A DNA stretch of 53,448 nt from SAR324 cluster bacterium SAR324-CTD7B (GTDB lineage: Bacteria > SAR324 > NAC60-12), in contig LSNO01000009.1 of the NCBI GenBank assembly GCA_002082305.1, positions 1-53,448 on the forward strand. The letters run 5' to 3'. The translations under genes and the position numbers were made by a program. The notes under the pieces are model-generated. The model worked only from the letters and a program-made list of their open reading frames with translations, was not told the DNA's origin and did not search any database. This document shows, in pieces, positions 25,682 through 35,795 of the stretch (its first letter is position 1; the number at the start of each line of letters is the position of its first letter).

Positions 25682-27460
25682 CTATGATGTGCTGTTTTTT
25701 TTCTTTTTTGGAAGGTAGAGATCAGTGATTGTTCCTTCAAAAGCCTCTGCCGCAAAGGCCACTGTTTCCGAAAGTGTCGGATGCGGATGAATCGTTGAAC
25801 TTAGATCCTCTGCATCACATCCCATCTCAATCGCCAGAGCACCTTCTGCAATCAAATCTCCAGCATTTGGCCCGACAATCCCTACTCCAATGACTCTGTT
25901 TGTGTCTTCTTCAAAAAGGACTTTAGTCATGCCTTCACTGCGTCCCAAAGATAAACTGCGTCCACTTGCAGCCCAGGGGAAATTTCCTTTTCCGTAAGCA
26001 ATGCCCTGCTTTTTTGCTTCTTCTTCAGTAATACCTGCCCAGGCAACTTCCGGATCAGTATATGCTACAGACGGAATCGTCCGGGCATCAAAATGCCTTT
26101 TCATTCCTGAAATAACTTCTGCAGCAACTTTTGCTTCGTGTGTCGCTTTATGTGCCAGCATCGGCTGGCCTACAATATCACCAATCGCAAAAATATGAGA
26201 AACGTTTGTACGCATTTGCGAATCAGTCGCAATAAATCCAACCTCATCAACTGCTACCCCAGCTTTTTCTGCACCAATCCGGAATCCATTTGGGGTACGT
26301 CCTACTGAACTGAGAATGCAGTCAAATATCTGAGGCTTGCCCGGTGCATTTTTACCTTCAAAAGAAACTTTCATTCCTTTTTTGAGTGCTTCTACCTTTG
26401 TTACCCGTGTTTCAAGCCAGATATTTTCATACTGTTTGGATATTCTTTTTTGAAAAGGGCGAACTAAATCCCGGTCTGCACCTGCCATCAAGCCATCAAG
26501 CATTTCAACAATGGTTATTTTTGAACCTAGAGCATGATAAACAGTAGCCATTTCCAGACCTATAATACCTCCTCCAATTACCAGCAGATGCTCTGGAATT
26601 TCAGTAAGCTCCAATGCACCGGTTGAATCTATAATACGTGAATCTTCCGGAAGAAAGGGGAGCTTCACCGGCAGAGAACCTGCTGCAATAATCGCATTTT
26701 CAAAATGAATTGTATTTTTATTTGCATCAGCGTCAGTAACGCAAAGATGGTTAGGGTCCATGAACTCACCCATGCCGGTAATGATTTGCACTTTGCGCTG
26801 TTTGGCCATGCTCTTCAGACCTCCGGTTAACTGGTTTACAATTCCGTCTTTCCACTCACGCAACTGGTCAATATTAATTTTTGGTTTTCCAAAAGATACT
26901 CCGTGTGCACTCATCGATTCAGCTTCGTCAATGACTTTTGCTGCATGTAACAGTGTCTTTGACGGAATACAGCCAACATTCAAACACACACCACCAATAC
27001 GATTGTAGCGTTCCACCAAAATTACTTCCTGACCTAAATCCGCTGCACGAAAAGCTGCGGTGTATCCTCCAGGTCCGGAACCCAGCACGAGCACATCGCA
27101 TGTCATATCTGCTTTTCCGGAAAAGGATTTTGCGGTTTTGAGCGTCTTCGATTGAGAATCTGGTTTCGAATTTTGGGATGGCGGGATTTTTTCAGATTTT
27201 GGGGTTTTAACTTTTGCGTATTCCTTTGTCTCCAATTTTAAAATCAGGCTGCCCTCAGAAACTTTATCTCCTGCTTTAACTTTTATTTCACGGATTATTC
27301 CCGCAACCGGTGAGGGAACATCCATGGTTGCCTTGTCGCTTTCCACAGAAATCAGCGGATCCTCCAGTGCAACCTTATCGTCTACATTGCAAATTACTTC
27401 AATAATTTCAACATCTTCAAAATCGCCAATATCCGGAACCTTTACTTCAATGAGACTCAT
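25682..27460 (-). CDS. lpdA: Dihydrolipoyl dehydrogenase with N-terminal lipoyl domain (E3)
   Basis: Reoxidises lipoyl groups of the pyruvate dehydrogenase complex with NAD+. The 592-residue protein has an N-terminal lipoyl domain (about 1-80, lipoylation Lys in ESDKATMDVPS), a short linker rich in Lys, Ser and Pro, then the FAD/NAD oxidoreductase. That part has the redox disulfide GGVCLNVGCIPSK and the C-terminal His-Glu pair (HPHPTLSE). A lipoyl-bearing E3 occurs in several bacteria but is not universal. I chose the ATG at 27460: it overlaps the aceF stop as ATGA and has GGAG upstream. It is the last gene of aceE-aceF-lpd. Confidence 0.92.
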   Translation of the reverse strand: MSLIEVKVPDIGDFEDVEIIEVICNVDDKVALEDPLISVESDKATMDVPSPVAGIIREIKVKAGDKVSEGSLILKLETKEYAKVKTPKSEKIPPSQNSKPDSQSKTLKTAKSFSGKADMTCDVLVLGSGPGGYTAAFRAADLGQEVILVERYNRIGGVCLNVGCIPSKTLLHAAKVIDEAESMSAHGVSFGKPKINIDQLREWKDGIVNQLTGGLKSMAKQRKVQIITGMGEFMDPNHLCVTDADANKNTIHFENAIIAAGSLPVKLPFLPEDSRIIDSTGALELTEIPEHLLVIGGGIIGLEMATVYHALGSKITIVEMLDGLMAGADRDLVRPFQKRISKQYENIWLETRVTKVEALKKGMKVSFEGKNAPGKPQIFDCILSSVGRTPNGFRIGAEKAGVAVDEVGFIATDSQMRTNVSHIFAIGDIVGQPMLAHKATHEAKVAAEVISGMKRHFDARTIPSVAYTDPEVAWAGITEEEAKKQGIAYGKGNFPWAASGRSLSLGRSEGMTKVLFEEDTNRVIGVGIVGPNAGDLIAEGALAIEMGCDAEDLSSTIHPHPTLSETVAFAAEAFEGTITDLYLPKKKKNSTS

Positions 27461-28782
27461 AACGACATTCTCCGCATATCTGACAAAATTTCGCACAAGT
27501 CTACCATAAATCGAGCCGCCTGTGCTCCATCAATCACACGGTGATCATAAGTCAAATCCATTGGCAGCATCAGGCGCGGCAAAAATTCTTTACCGTTCCA
27601 GACAGGCATCATACGCGAACGCGTGACACCGAGAATTGCAACTTCCGGAGCATTCACCAAAGGTGTAAAAGCTGTTCCGCCAATTCCGCCTAAACTGGAA
27701 ATGCTGAAACAACCGCCCTGTATGTCGTTGGTTTTTAGTTTTTTTGCTCGAGCTTTTTCACTAACTTCACCCAGTTCTTTGGCCAGTTCCAGCAAACCTT
27801 TCTGTTCCACATCCCTTATCACAGGAACCACCAGGCCGTCCGGAGTATCCACTGCCACTCCAATGTGAAGATATTTCTTCAACACCAAATTTTCCTTGTC
27901 TGCAGTCAAGGATGAGTTGAAATTTGGATGCTTCCGAATTGCCACAGCACATGCTTTGAGTAAAAAAACAAGAGGAGTTACCTTCACACCCTGCTTTGCC
28001 GCTTCGTCTTTGAGCGATTTTCGAAAATATTCGAGTTCAGTTATATCAGCCTCATCATGATGCGTCACGATTGGTAAGTTCAGCCATCCTCGATGCAAAT
28101 TTACAGCAGCTTTTTTCTGTATTCTGGAAAGCGGTTTAATTTCTACAGGACCAAATTTACTGAAATCTATTTCAGGCATTGCCGGAATTCCTGATCCGGC
28201 AGCAGCAGTTCCGGAAGCTGTTCCTCCCAAAGCCTGCTTGACAAATTCCTGAACATCTTCTTTTGTGATACGTTCTTTGCGGCCGGAACCATGGACCTGA
28301 CTCAAGTCAACACCTAATTCGCGGGCAAATTTACGAATCGAAGGACTGGCATGTGCACGCAAAAATGATTTCTGGTTAACCGACATCACTATTGGCGGTG
28401 GACGCCGTGCCGGTTCTTTGGAAACAGCTCCAGAGCTTGTTGATTCAGATTTTCTTGTGGAAACAATATCCTTAGTTTCCGGTGCAGTTGCTTCAGAATT
28501 TTCTGTTTCAGCAGAAGTTTCCGTAACTGCAGTTTCAAGTTCTTTTACCACTAAAGTAAGGATCAGGTCGTTTTGTGAAACTTTGTCTCCAGCTTTTATT
28601 TTTACAGTCTTTACTGTACCGCTAAACGGAGAAGGAACATCCATTGAGGCCTTATCACTTTCCATTGTGAGCAGCGGATCTTCAACAGAAACGGCGTCTC
28701 CCGATTTAACCAGAACTTCAATAACTTCTACTGCATCGAATTCACCTATGTCAGGAACAAGTATGTCTTTGATACTACTCAT
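27457..28782 (-). CDS. aceF: Dihydrolipoyllysine acetyltransferase (E2)
   Basis: Transfers the acetyl group from lipoyl to CoA and forms the core of the pyruvate dehydrogenase complex. The 441-residue protein has a single N-terminal lipoyl domain (lipoyl Lys in ESDKASMDVPSPFSG), a Thr/Ser/Glu-rich linker, the E1/E3-binding domain near 140-175 (ASPSIRKFARELGVDL), and the catalytic domain ending with DHRVIDGAQAARFM, which carries the active-site His. E. coli AceF has three lipoyl domains; here E3 supplies one more. GAGGAG overlaps the aceE stop codon, 7 bases before this ATG. Confidence 0.95.
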   Translation of the reverse strand: MSSIKDILVPDIGEFDAVEVIEVLVKSGDAVSVEDPLLTMESDKASMDVPSPFSGTVKTVKIKAGDKVSQNDLILTLVVKELETAVTETSAETENSEATAPETKDIVSTRKSESTSSGAVSKEPARRPPPIVMSVNQKSFLRAHASPSIRKFARELGVDLSQVHGSGRKERITKEDVQEFVKQALGGTASGTAAAGSGIPAMPEIDFSKFGPVEIKPLSRIQKKAAVNLHRGWLNLPIVTHHDEADITELEYFRKSLKDEAAKQGVKVTPLVFLLKACAVAIRKHPNFNSSLTADKENLVLKKYLHIGVAVDTPDGLVVPVIRDVEQKGLLELAKELGEVSEKARAKKLKTNDIQGGCFSISSLGGIGGTAFTPLVNAPEVAILGVTRSRMMPVWNGKEFLPRLMLPMDLTYDHRVIDGAQAARFMVDLCEILSDMRRMSL

Positions 28783-28793
28783 GGCGTTTCTCC

Positions 28794-31454
28794 TCAGGAC
28801 ATCAATGGATTATTTTTGTTGGGGTCAATTCCGTATTTTTTGATGGCAGCATTTACTGTTTTGAATGAAACACTCCCATCTTCCATAAGAGCATTTAACG
28901 ATGCCACTGCAATGTAATAACGGTCTACTTCAAAATGCTTTCTCAAGGCTTGACGTGAATCGCTTCTGCCAAATCCATCAGTTCCAAGCACAGAATAAGA
29001 TCGAGGTACATATGCACGTATCTGGTCGGCAAAAAGTTTGACATAATCTGTTGCCGCAACTACAGGACCGTCTGTGTCTAAGAGACATTTTTCAACATGA
29101 CTCATTTTTGGTTTTTTATCTGGATGCAGCATGTTCCAGCGTGAAACATCATCGCCGTCACGCTTCAGTTGATTGAAACTGGTACAGCTCCAGATGTCCG
29201 CCTCCACCTTAAAATCTGCAGACAGCAAATCTGCCGCAGCAATCGCTTCCCGTAAAATTGATCCGGAACCCAACAATTGTACTCTCGTTTTCCCCTTTTT
29301 ACCTTTTTGCAGCAAATACATACCTTTCACAATGTTTTTTTCCTGACCTTTACTTAAGCCCGGATGCGAATAATTTTCATTCATTGTGGTTATGTAATAA
29401 AAAACATTCTCCTGTTTTTTAAACATGCGTTCCATTCCATTCTGCATAATCACCATCAATTCATGAGAAAAAGTCGGATCATAAGAAACACAGTTGGGCA
29501 CATTTCCAGCCATGATTTGACTGTGTCCATCTTCATGTTGCAAACCCTCACCATTGAGTGTGGTTCGTCCGGAAGTAGCGCCAATTAAAAATCCCCGTGC
29601 CTGCATATCTCCAGCAGCCCAAACTAAATCTCCAATCCGCTGAAATCCAAACATCGAGTAAAAAATATAAAATGGAATCATCTGCATTCCGGAATTGCTG
29701 TAGGCCGTCGCAGAAGCAATCCAGGAAGACATGGCGCCGTCTTCAGTAATGCCCTCCTCCAATAATTGACCGCTCTGATTCTCCTTGTAATACATTAATT
29801 GATCACGATCGACAGGTTCGTATTTTTGTCCTTCGTGCGCATAAATTCCGATTTGGCGAAACATTCCCTCCATGCCAAATGTTCTTGCTTCATCAGGCAC
29901 TATGGGAACAACCCGCTGGCCGATGTTTTTATCTTTGCACAATAACGTCATTGCCTGCACAAGTGCCTGAGTTGTGGATATTTCCCGTTCTCCAGTTTCC
30001 TGTAATAATCGCTCGAAAATTGTTAATGAGGGAATGTCAAGAGAATCTCCTTTTGTTCTACGGGCGGGCAGGTGGCCACCAAGAGCAGTGCGGCACTGTT
30101 TAAGATATTCCAATTCAGGAGCATCATCAGGAGGCCTGTAAAACGACATTTGTTCCACTTCTTTATCAGAAATTGGAACCTGAAAACGATCCCTAAAACT
30201 TTTCAGATCGTCCATTTTCATTTTCTTTTGTGAATGAGTGATGTTGATTGCCTCACCAGATCCTCCCATCCCGTAACCTTTTACCGTTTTTGCGAGAATT
30301 ACAGTTGGCTGTCCCGTATGACTTACTGCAGAATGGTATGCTGCGTATATTTTGTGAGGATCATGCCCACCACGGTTCAGTCTCCAAATGTCCTCATCAG
30401 ACATATTAGAAACCATCTCCAGCAATTCAGGGTATTTACCAAAAAAGTGAGCTCGGGTATATGCTCCACCTTTTGCTTTAAAAGCCTGATATTCTCCGTC
30501 AATTGCTTCATCCATGCGTTTACGCAGAAAACCTTCAGTGTCTTTTGCCAGCAAAGGATCCCAGTATGAACCCCAGATAACTTTTATCACATTCCAACCT
30601 GCACCACGGAAATCACCTTCAAGTTCCTGTATTATTTTTCCGTTTCCACGTACTGGACCATCTAGTCCTTGCAAATTGCAGTTAATAACAAAAATAAGAT
30701 TGTCCAAATTTTCACGGGAGGCCAGGCCGATTGCTCCCAGAGATTGCGGTTCATCTGTTTCACCGTCCCCCAGGAAAGCCCATACTTTGCGTCCGGTAGT
30801 GTCTGCTAAACCGCGGTTGTGAAGGTATTTTAGGAAACGTGCCTGGTAAATTGCCATGATTGGCCCCAGTCCCATGGAAACAGTCGGAAACTGCCAAAAG
30901 TCTTTCATCAACCATGGATGAGGATATGAAGGAACACCTTTACCATCGGATTCACGACGGAAATTATCCATTTGCTCTTCCGTCAGCCTGCCCTCCACAA
31001 AGGCCCGAGCATATATTCCTGGTGCTGAATGACCCTGAAAAAATACTAAATCACCACCATGATCTTTACCTGCTGCCTGCCAAAAATGGTTAAAACCGAC
31101 ATCATACAGTGTAGCCGAAGAAGCAAAACTGGCGATGTGCCCTCCTAAGTCAGATGAATCCCGATTTGCACGCATGACCATTACCGCTGCATTCCAACGG
31201 ATAATTGAGCGAATCTTGTGCTCCAGTTCCTGATCTCCTTTAGAACGTACTTCAAGTTCCGGTGGAATTGTATTCAGATACGGTGTATTAGCAGAATAAG
31301 GACTGCCTGCTCCAGACAAAACCGCATGGTCTGCTAATTCTCGTAAGAGGAATTGTGCCCTTTCAAAACCGTCTCTTTCAACAACTGCTTCCATAGCCTC
31401 TACCCATTCCTGGGTTTCCTGCGGATCTAAATCGTTTACTTTTTTTGGAGTCAT
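28794..31454 (-). CDS. aceE: Pyruvate dehydrogenase E1 component (homodimeric)
   Basis: Thiamine-diphosphate enzyme that decarboxylates pyruvate and acetylates lipoyl E2. The 886-residue protein matches the AceE single-chain type. It shows RANRDSSDLGGHIASFAS near the start, the ThDP/Mg motif FLGDGETDEP with VINCNLQGLDG, the catalytic His region (GHDPHKIY), and the C-terminal domain YSVLGTDGFGRSDSR. It starts with GAGG 8 bases before the ATG and is first of the three-gene operon. No PdhR-like regulator gene is beside it. Confidence 0.97.
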   Translation of the reverse strand: MTPKKVNDLDPQETQEWVEAMEAVVERDGFERAQFLLRELADHAVLSGAGSPYSANTPYLNTIPPELEVRSKGDQELEHKIRSIIRWNAAVMVMRANRDSSDLGGHIASFASSATLYDVGFNHFWQAAGKDHGGDLVFFQGHSAPGIYARAFVEGRLTEEQMDNFRRESDGKGVPSYPHPWLMKDFWQFPTVSMGLGPIMAIYQARFLKYLHNRGLADTTGRKVWAFLGDGETDEPQSLGAIGLASRENLDNLIFVINCNLQGLDGPVRGNGKIIQELEGDFRGAGWNVIKVIWGSYWDPLLAKDTEGFLRKRMDEAIDGEYQAFKAKGGAYTRAHFFGKYPELLEMVSNMSDEDIWRLNRGGHDPHKIYAAYHSAVSHTGQPTVILAKTVKGYGMGGSGEAINITHSQKKMKMDDLKSFRDRFQVPISDKEVEQMSFYRPPDDAPELEYLKQCRTALGGHLPARRTKGDSLDIPSLTIFERLLQETGEREISTTQALVQAMTLLCKDKNIGQRVVPIVPDEARTFGMEGMFRQIGIYAHEGQKYEPVDRDQLMYYKENQSGQLLEEGITEDGAMSSWIASATAYSNSGMQMIPFYIFYSMFGFQRIGDLVWAAGDMQARGFLIGATSGRTTLNGEGLQHEDGHSQIMAGNVPNCVSYDPTFSHELMVIMQNGMERMFKKQENVFYYITTMNENYSHPGLSKGQEKNIVKGMYLLQKGKKGKTRVQLLGSGSILREAIAAADLLSADFKVEADIWSCTSFNQLKRDGDDVSRWNMLHPDKKPKMSHVEKCLLDTDGPVVAATDYVKLFADQIRAYVPRSYSVLGTDGFGRSDSRQALRKHFEVDRYYIAVASLNALMEDGSVSFKTVNAAIKKYGIDPNKNNPLMS

Positions 31455-31840
31455 TGTTTTACCTCAGTCAATGATGTGTTTGGATCCTACAATTTGATAA
31501 TACCTTTTATTAGCAAAAAAGCCATATTTGTTTCTTATATTGATTATTAGTGCTTGAAAGAAAAAAATAATATGTTGTAATAACAGTTAATTATTTTTGA
31601 TTTCAGCAATGAGGATTTTACAAAAAGCTTTCAGCAGTCAGCTAACAGTTCTTTGGCCTGATTTTTCATTCTGTTAGCAGAAAACTTAAAATTGACAACT
31701 AAATCTCTGGTTATTCAAAAACTGCTGAAGCCCTGATAAAAACTGGGGTAGATAGATTTTCGTTCAGACACTATTTAAGTTTTCACCACAATTAAATTGA
31801 CGGGGAAAGTTCCTGGGAAATTTCAAGGGGTTGAACTGAC
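31455..31840. other. 386-bp gap upstream of aceE
   Basis: No gene is visible. An inverted repeat GCTAACAG (31641-31648) and CTGTTAGC (31671-31678) with a 22-base spacer is the only clear structure; it may be an operator or a terminator of the repeat-protein gene on the minus strand. The AT-rich stretch just before aceE probably holds its promoter, but no pair of hexamers near consensus was found. Confidence 0.4.
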
Positions 31841-32773
31841 TTAATTTTTTTCGACATCGGTTTTTTTCTTCTCACCGGCTTTTTCACTTTTAAATGGAGC
31901 ATAAACAATGGTCGGCCTTTTACTCATTTTTCTCAATGTTTTAGCAGAGTAGACAATGCCTTTACCTGCAGATACAGTTTTTCCTGCAGATACAGCTTTT
32001 TGGGAGCGCTTCAATGTCATTTCCATTGCCTCACGACTTACCTTCTTAGAGTAGATAATATCCGGCTTAACCGGTCCAGTTATGCGCGCACGTGTTTTAG
32101 TCATCTCCAATACTCCACGACTGGATTCTTCAGGATAAAGAATGTCTGGCTTAACAGGTCCAGTTATGCGCGCACGTGTTTTAGTCATCTCCAATACTCC
32201 ACGACTGGACTCTTCAGAATAAAGAATGCCCGGCTTAACAGGTCCAGTTATGCGTGCTCGTGTTTTAGACATCTGCATCGCCTCGCGGCTTATTTTATCA
32301 GATTCTTCTGGATTTACCTCCGGAGGAGTATATTTACTGACAATATTGACTTTTGTATATCGCGGCTGAAAAGGCTTTTTCACAAACCATTGGTTATTTT
32401 TAACCATCTTAGAAGTAACCAGACCGGTTTCCAACATTTTATTTGCAGACATTTTTGCAATACTTTTTCTGCCTTGCAAAACAGATTTTTTCAAAACATA
32501 ATACTTCACTTTACGTCCCTTGTTTTTTTGTTCTAGAACACGAGCTTCTCTTTTCCTGGCCTGTAAAACAGTTCCATTTTTTACATATGATTGTATTTTG
32601 CGGCCCTGACTTTCTGCCCCTAAATTTTGTTCAAAAAACAGTCCACCTGAAAAACAAAATAGAAAAATAATGGTGATGCCAAGAGACTTCTGCATGAACT
32701 TTGAATATGTAAAAGTTTTGTCACGATTTTTTTTTCTTTCTGTTAAATTGGCACGTAATCTGTCTTTCAACAT
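31841..32773 (-). CDS. Membrane-anchored or exported protein with 28-residue tandem repeats
   Basis: I do not recognise this 310-residue protein. A basic N-terminal stretch leads into one hydrophobic segment (about 30-47, GITIIFLFCFSGGLFF), so it is a signal anchor or an uncleaved or late-cleaved signal. The rest is very basic. Residues about 165-255 hold three near-identical 28-residue units (with TKTRARITGPVKPDI and SSRGVLEM) plus degenerate flanking copies (such as VSREAMEM). Earlier Arg/Lys-rich QGRK-type pairs look like another, older repeat. AAGGA lies immediately before the ATG at 32773; a Met at residue 27 has no ribosome site. It could be an envelope or polyanion-binding protein, but that is a guess. 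The gene is isolated on its strand. Confidence 0.75.
   Translation of the reverse strand: MLKDRLRANLTERKKNRDKTFTYSKFMQKSLGITIIFLFCFSGGLFFEQNLGAESQGRKIQSYVKNGTVLQARKREARVLEQKNKGRKVKYYVLKKSVLQGRKSIAKMSANKMLETGLVTSKMVKNNQWFVKKPFQPRYTKVNIVSKYTPPEVNPEESDKISREAMQMSKTRARITGPVKPGILYSEESSRGVLEMTKTRARITGPVKPDILYPEESSRGVLEMTKTRARITGPVKPDIIYSKKVSREAMEMTLKRSQKAVSAGKTVSAGKGIVYSAKTLRKMSKRPTIVYAPFKSEKAGEKKKTDVEKN
32030..32310 (-). repeat. 84-bp tandem repeat inside the gene
   Basis: Direct repeats with an 84-bp period are seen with the shared block GGCTTAACAGGTCCAGTTAT (first copy with one C change), starting near 32064, 32148 and 32232. Flanking partial copies are more diverged. The first two full units are nearly identical in DNA, so the expansion is recent or is kept uniform. 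Confidence 0.85.
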
Positions 32774-32941
32774 TTTCCTTAGATCTTCTCAAAAATTAGC
32801 AGTAAATTCAATCTTATTAACTCGGAAGTTTTCTTTAAAAAAAAATTGTGTTGGCCTCAAACGGAATCTGGATGTATAATTGATCCTGAAATTGGAAAGA
32901 GATTTCCAGGACATTTCAGATTTGGAATTATAAAGTAAAAA

Positions 32942-33628
32942 ATGCTAAATCAAACATCAGTCACAGAAATTACGTCAGAGGAAATACTGCAACAAATGAT
33001 TCGGGAGACATTTGAAGTTCCCAAAATCGAAAAACCGGCATCTGAAGAAAACTTCCCCGGAGCAGGTTTTTCACAGCAAATCGAAAGGGACTCGGAGTCT
33101 AAAGAGAATTTATTAGTTCAGAGACTGGTAAATACACTAACTGCCCAACTTCAAACAATCCTTCCCGGAGCCTTCAGAATTACCTCTGAAACTGAACAAT
33201 GCCTGTCTTATGCCAACTTGAGCAGTTGGTCTCCCGGACGGTCTTATTTTTCTCTGTTTGAGATGAAACATTCCAACTCAGTGTGGATTTTGCATTTTAG
33301 CCGCACCGTCGGTGAGGGACTGGCTTCATTGGTTCATACAAAAAATTCTCGAAATCATGCAAATATTTTTAATGATTTACGTGAAGCAGATTCTATCACT
33401 TATCTGGAAATTGGAGAAATGCTGCGCAAATTTTTTGTCAGTTTGTTAGAACTATGGCCAAAAAGCGACAAATTAAAAGTGGCCAGTTGCCGTCATATCT
33501 TACAATTGGGGTTTCTTCGTGATTCTGTTATGGATGAAGAATATATCGTATTGCCGTTTTATCTTGATAATAGAGAATGTTCAGGAAATTTTCATCTGGT
33601 ATTTCCTCATCGATACCTCTTGCTTTAG
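32942..33628 (+). CDS. Uncharacterised protein with a possible FliM-like domain
   Basis: A 228-residue protein with no signal peptide. Its C-terminal part looks like a weak match to the FliM/CheC-type fold. The segments SYFSLFEMKHSNSVWILHF, then ITYLEIGEMLRKFFVSLLELW and ECSGNFHLVFPHRYLL resemble in order the FliM pattern of motifs (a hydrophobic strand, a helix before the second half, and the final strand with a Pro-Tyr-like end). The N-terminal EEILQQM recalls the FliM N-terminal switch helix, but loosely. No flagellar genes are near. A profile search is needed to confirm. It diverges from the repeat protein and lies 34 bp upstream of the MOSC gene. Confidence 0.7.
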   Translation: MLNQTSVTEITSEEILQQMIRETFEVPKIEKPASEENFPGAGFSQQIERDSESKENLLVQRLVNTLTAQLQTILPGAFRITSETEQCLSYANLSSWSPGRSYFSLFEMKHSNSVWILHFSRTVGEGLASLVHTKNSRNHANIFNDLREADSITYLEIGEMLRKFFVSLLELWPKSDKLKVASCRHILQLGFLRDSVMDEEYIVLPFYLDNRECSGNFHLVFPHRYLLL

Positions 33629-33662
33629 TTTCCACAGAGAATCTAAGTAGAAGGATCGAAAA

Positions 33663-34472
33663 ATGACGAATCCGGTTTTAAGTCAACTCAATATTTACCC
33701 GCTAAAATCAGCAAGTGGAATTTCTCTGGATAACGCTTTTATGGAGCAAAGAGGATTGGCACATGACCGACGTTGGATGGTAGTGGATGATTCCGGTCAA
33801 TTTATGACACAAAGAACCTGCCCAAGCATGGCTTTGATAAACACAGAACTTGTCGGTCAAACGCTGACTTTGAACGCCCCGCGAATGTCCGAGTTAAGTC
33901 TGCCTTTGTTTCCCACAAAAGGCGAATCTCAAGAAGTTGAAATTTGGGGTGACCGTTGTGAGGCCTGGACTGCCAATTCCCAATCCGGATTGTGGATCAG
34001 TGAGTATTTGCGCAAAAGCTGTAAAATTGTTTTTATGCCTGATCACAGCAATCGTCCGGTGGATCCGGACTATGCGCCTGCACAAAATCAGGTTTCGTTT
34101 TCAGATGGTTTCCCTTTGCTGCTGATTTCTGAATCATCCTTAAGTGACCTTAACAACCGTCTTCCGGAATCCTTAGCAATGAAACGTTTTCGTCCAAATA
34201 TGGTTGTGAAAAACACGGAGCCTTATGCAGAAGATAACTGGAAAAAAATCAGAATTGGAGAATGTGAATTTCAAATAGTAAAATCATGTTCACGTTGTAT
34301 ACTCACTACTGTTGATCCGGAAACTGGAAAATTTTCCGGAAAAGAACCACTGCGTACACTGGCTGGCTATCGAAAACAAAACGGCAACGTACAGTTTGGT
34401 CAGAATCTGATTGCAACAATTAATGGAAAGCTGTCGGTCGGAATGCCTGTAGAGATTGTCACACAAAGTTGA
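33663..34472 (+). CDS. MOSC domain protein (YcbX-like)
   Basis: A 269-residue protein with an N-terminal MOSC beta-barrel domain (LNIYPLKSASGISLDNAFM, then LAHDRRWMVVDDSGQFMTQR) and the C-terminal MOSC domain. The latter has the conserved Cys in KSCSRCILTTVDPETGK, the expected sulfur or molybdenum-cofactor site. Relatives act in N-hydroxylated compound reduction (mARC/YcbX). No ferredoxin domain is fused, unlike E. coli YcbX, so it needs a separate electron donor. AAGGA stands 8 bases before the ATG. Confidence 0.9.
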   Translation: MTNPVLSQLNIYPLKSASGISLDNAFMEQRGLAHDRRWMVVDDSGQFMTQRTCPSMALINTELVGQTLTLNAPRMSELSLPLFPTKGESQEVEIWGDRCEAWTANSQSGLWISEYLRKSCKIVFMPDHSNRPVDPDYAPAQNQVSFSDGFPLLLISESSLSDLNNRLPESLAMKRFRPNMVVKNTEPYAEDNWKKIRIGECEFQIVKSCSRCILTTVDPETGKFSGKEPLRTLAGYRKQNGNVQFGQNLIATINGKLSVGMPVEIVTQS

Positions 34473-35742
<1,270 letters not shown>

Positions 35743-35762
35743 CCAGCAGTTTCCCATATTTA

Positions 35763-35790
35763 AAAGGGGCCGCGAAGCCGGCTCCTTCTC
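35763..35790. terminator. Bidirectional terminator between convergent genes
   Basis: GGGGCCG (35766-35772) pairs with CGGCTCC (35779-35785), one G-T pair included, around a 6-base loop. On the minus strand it is followed by TTTTA, which fits the end of purB; on the plus strand it serves the secreted-protein gene less well. It sits in the 53-bp gap between the two convergent genes. Confidence 0.75.
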
Positions 35791-35795
35791 CCAAC

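Noticed and set aside
32030-32310. 84-bp direct repeats that might look like a CRISPR or iteron array
   Set aside because: The units are contiguous, in frame and encode a 28-residue repeat; there are no unique spacers.
32000-32536. Plus-strand open frame of 178 codons opposite the repeat protein
   Set aside because: It is antisense to the repeats, so its own repeats are a mirror of them. The minus-strand frame has a signal-like segment and a ribosome site; this one has neither.
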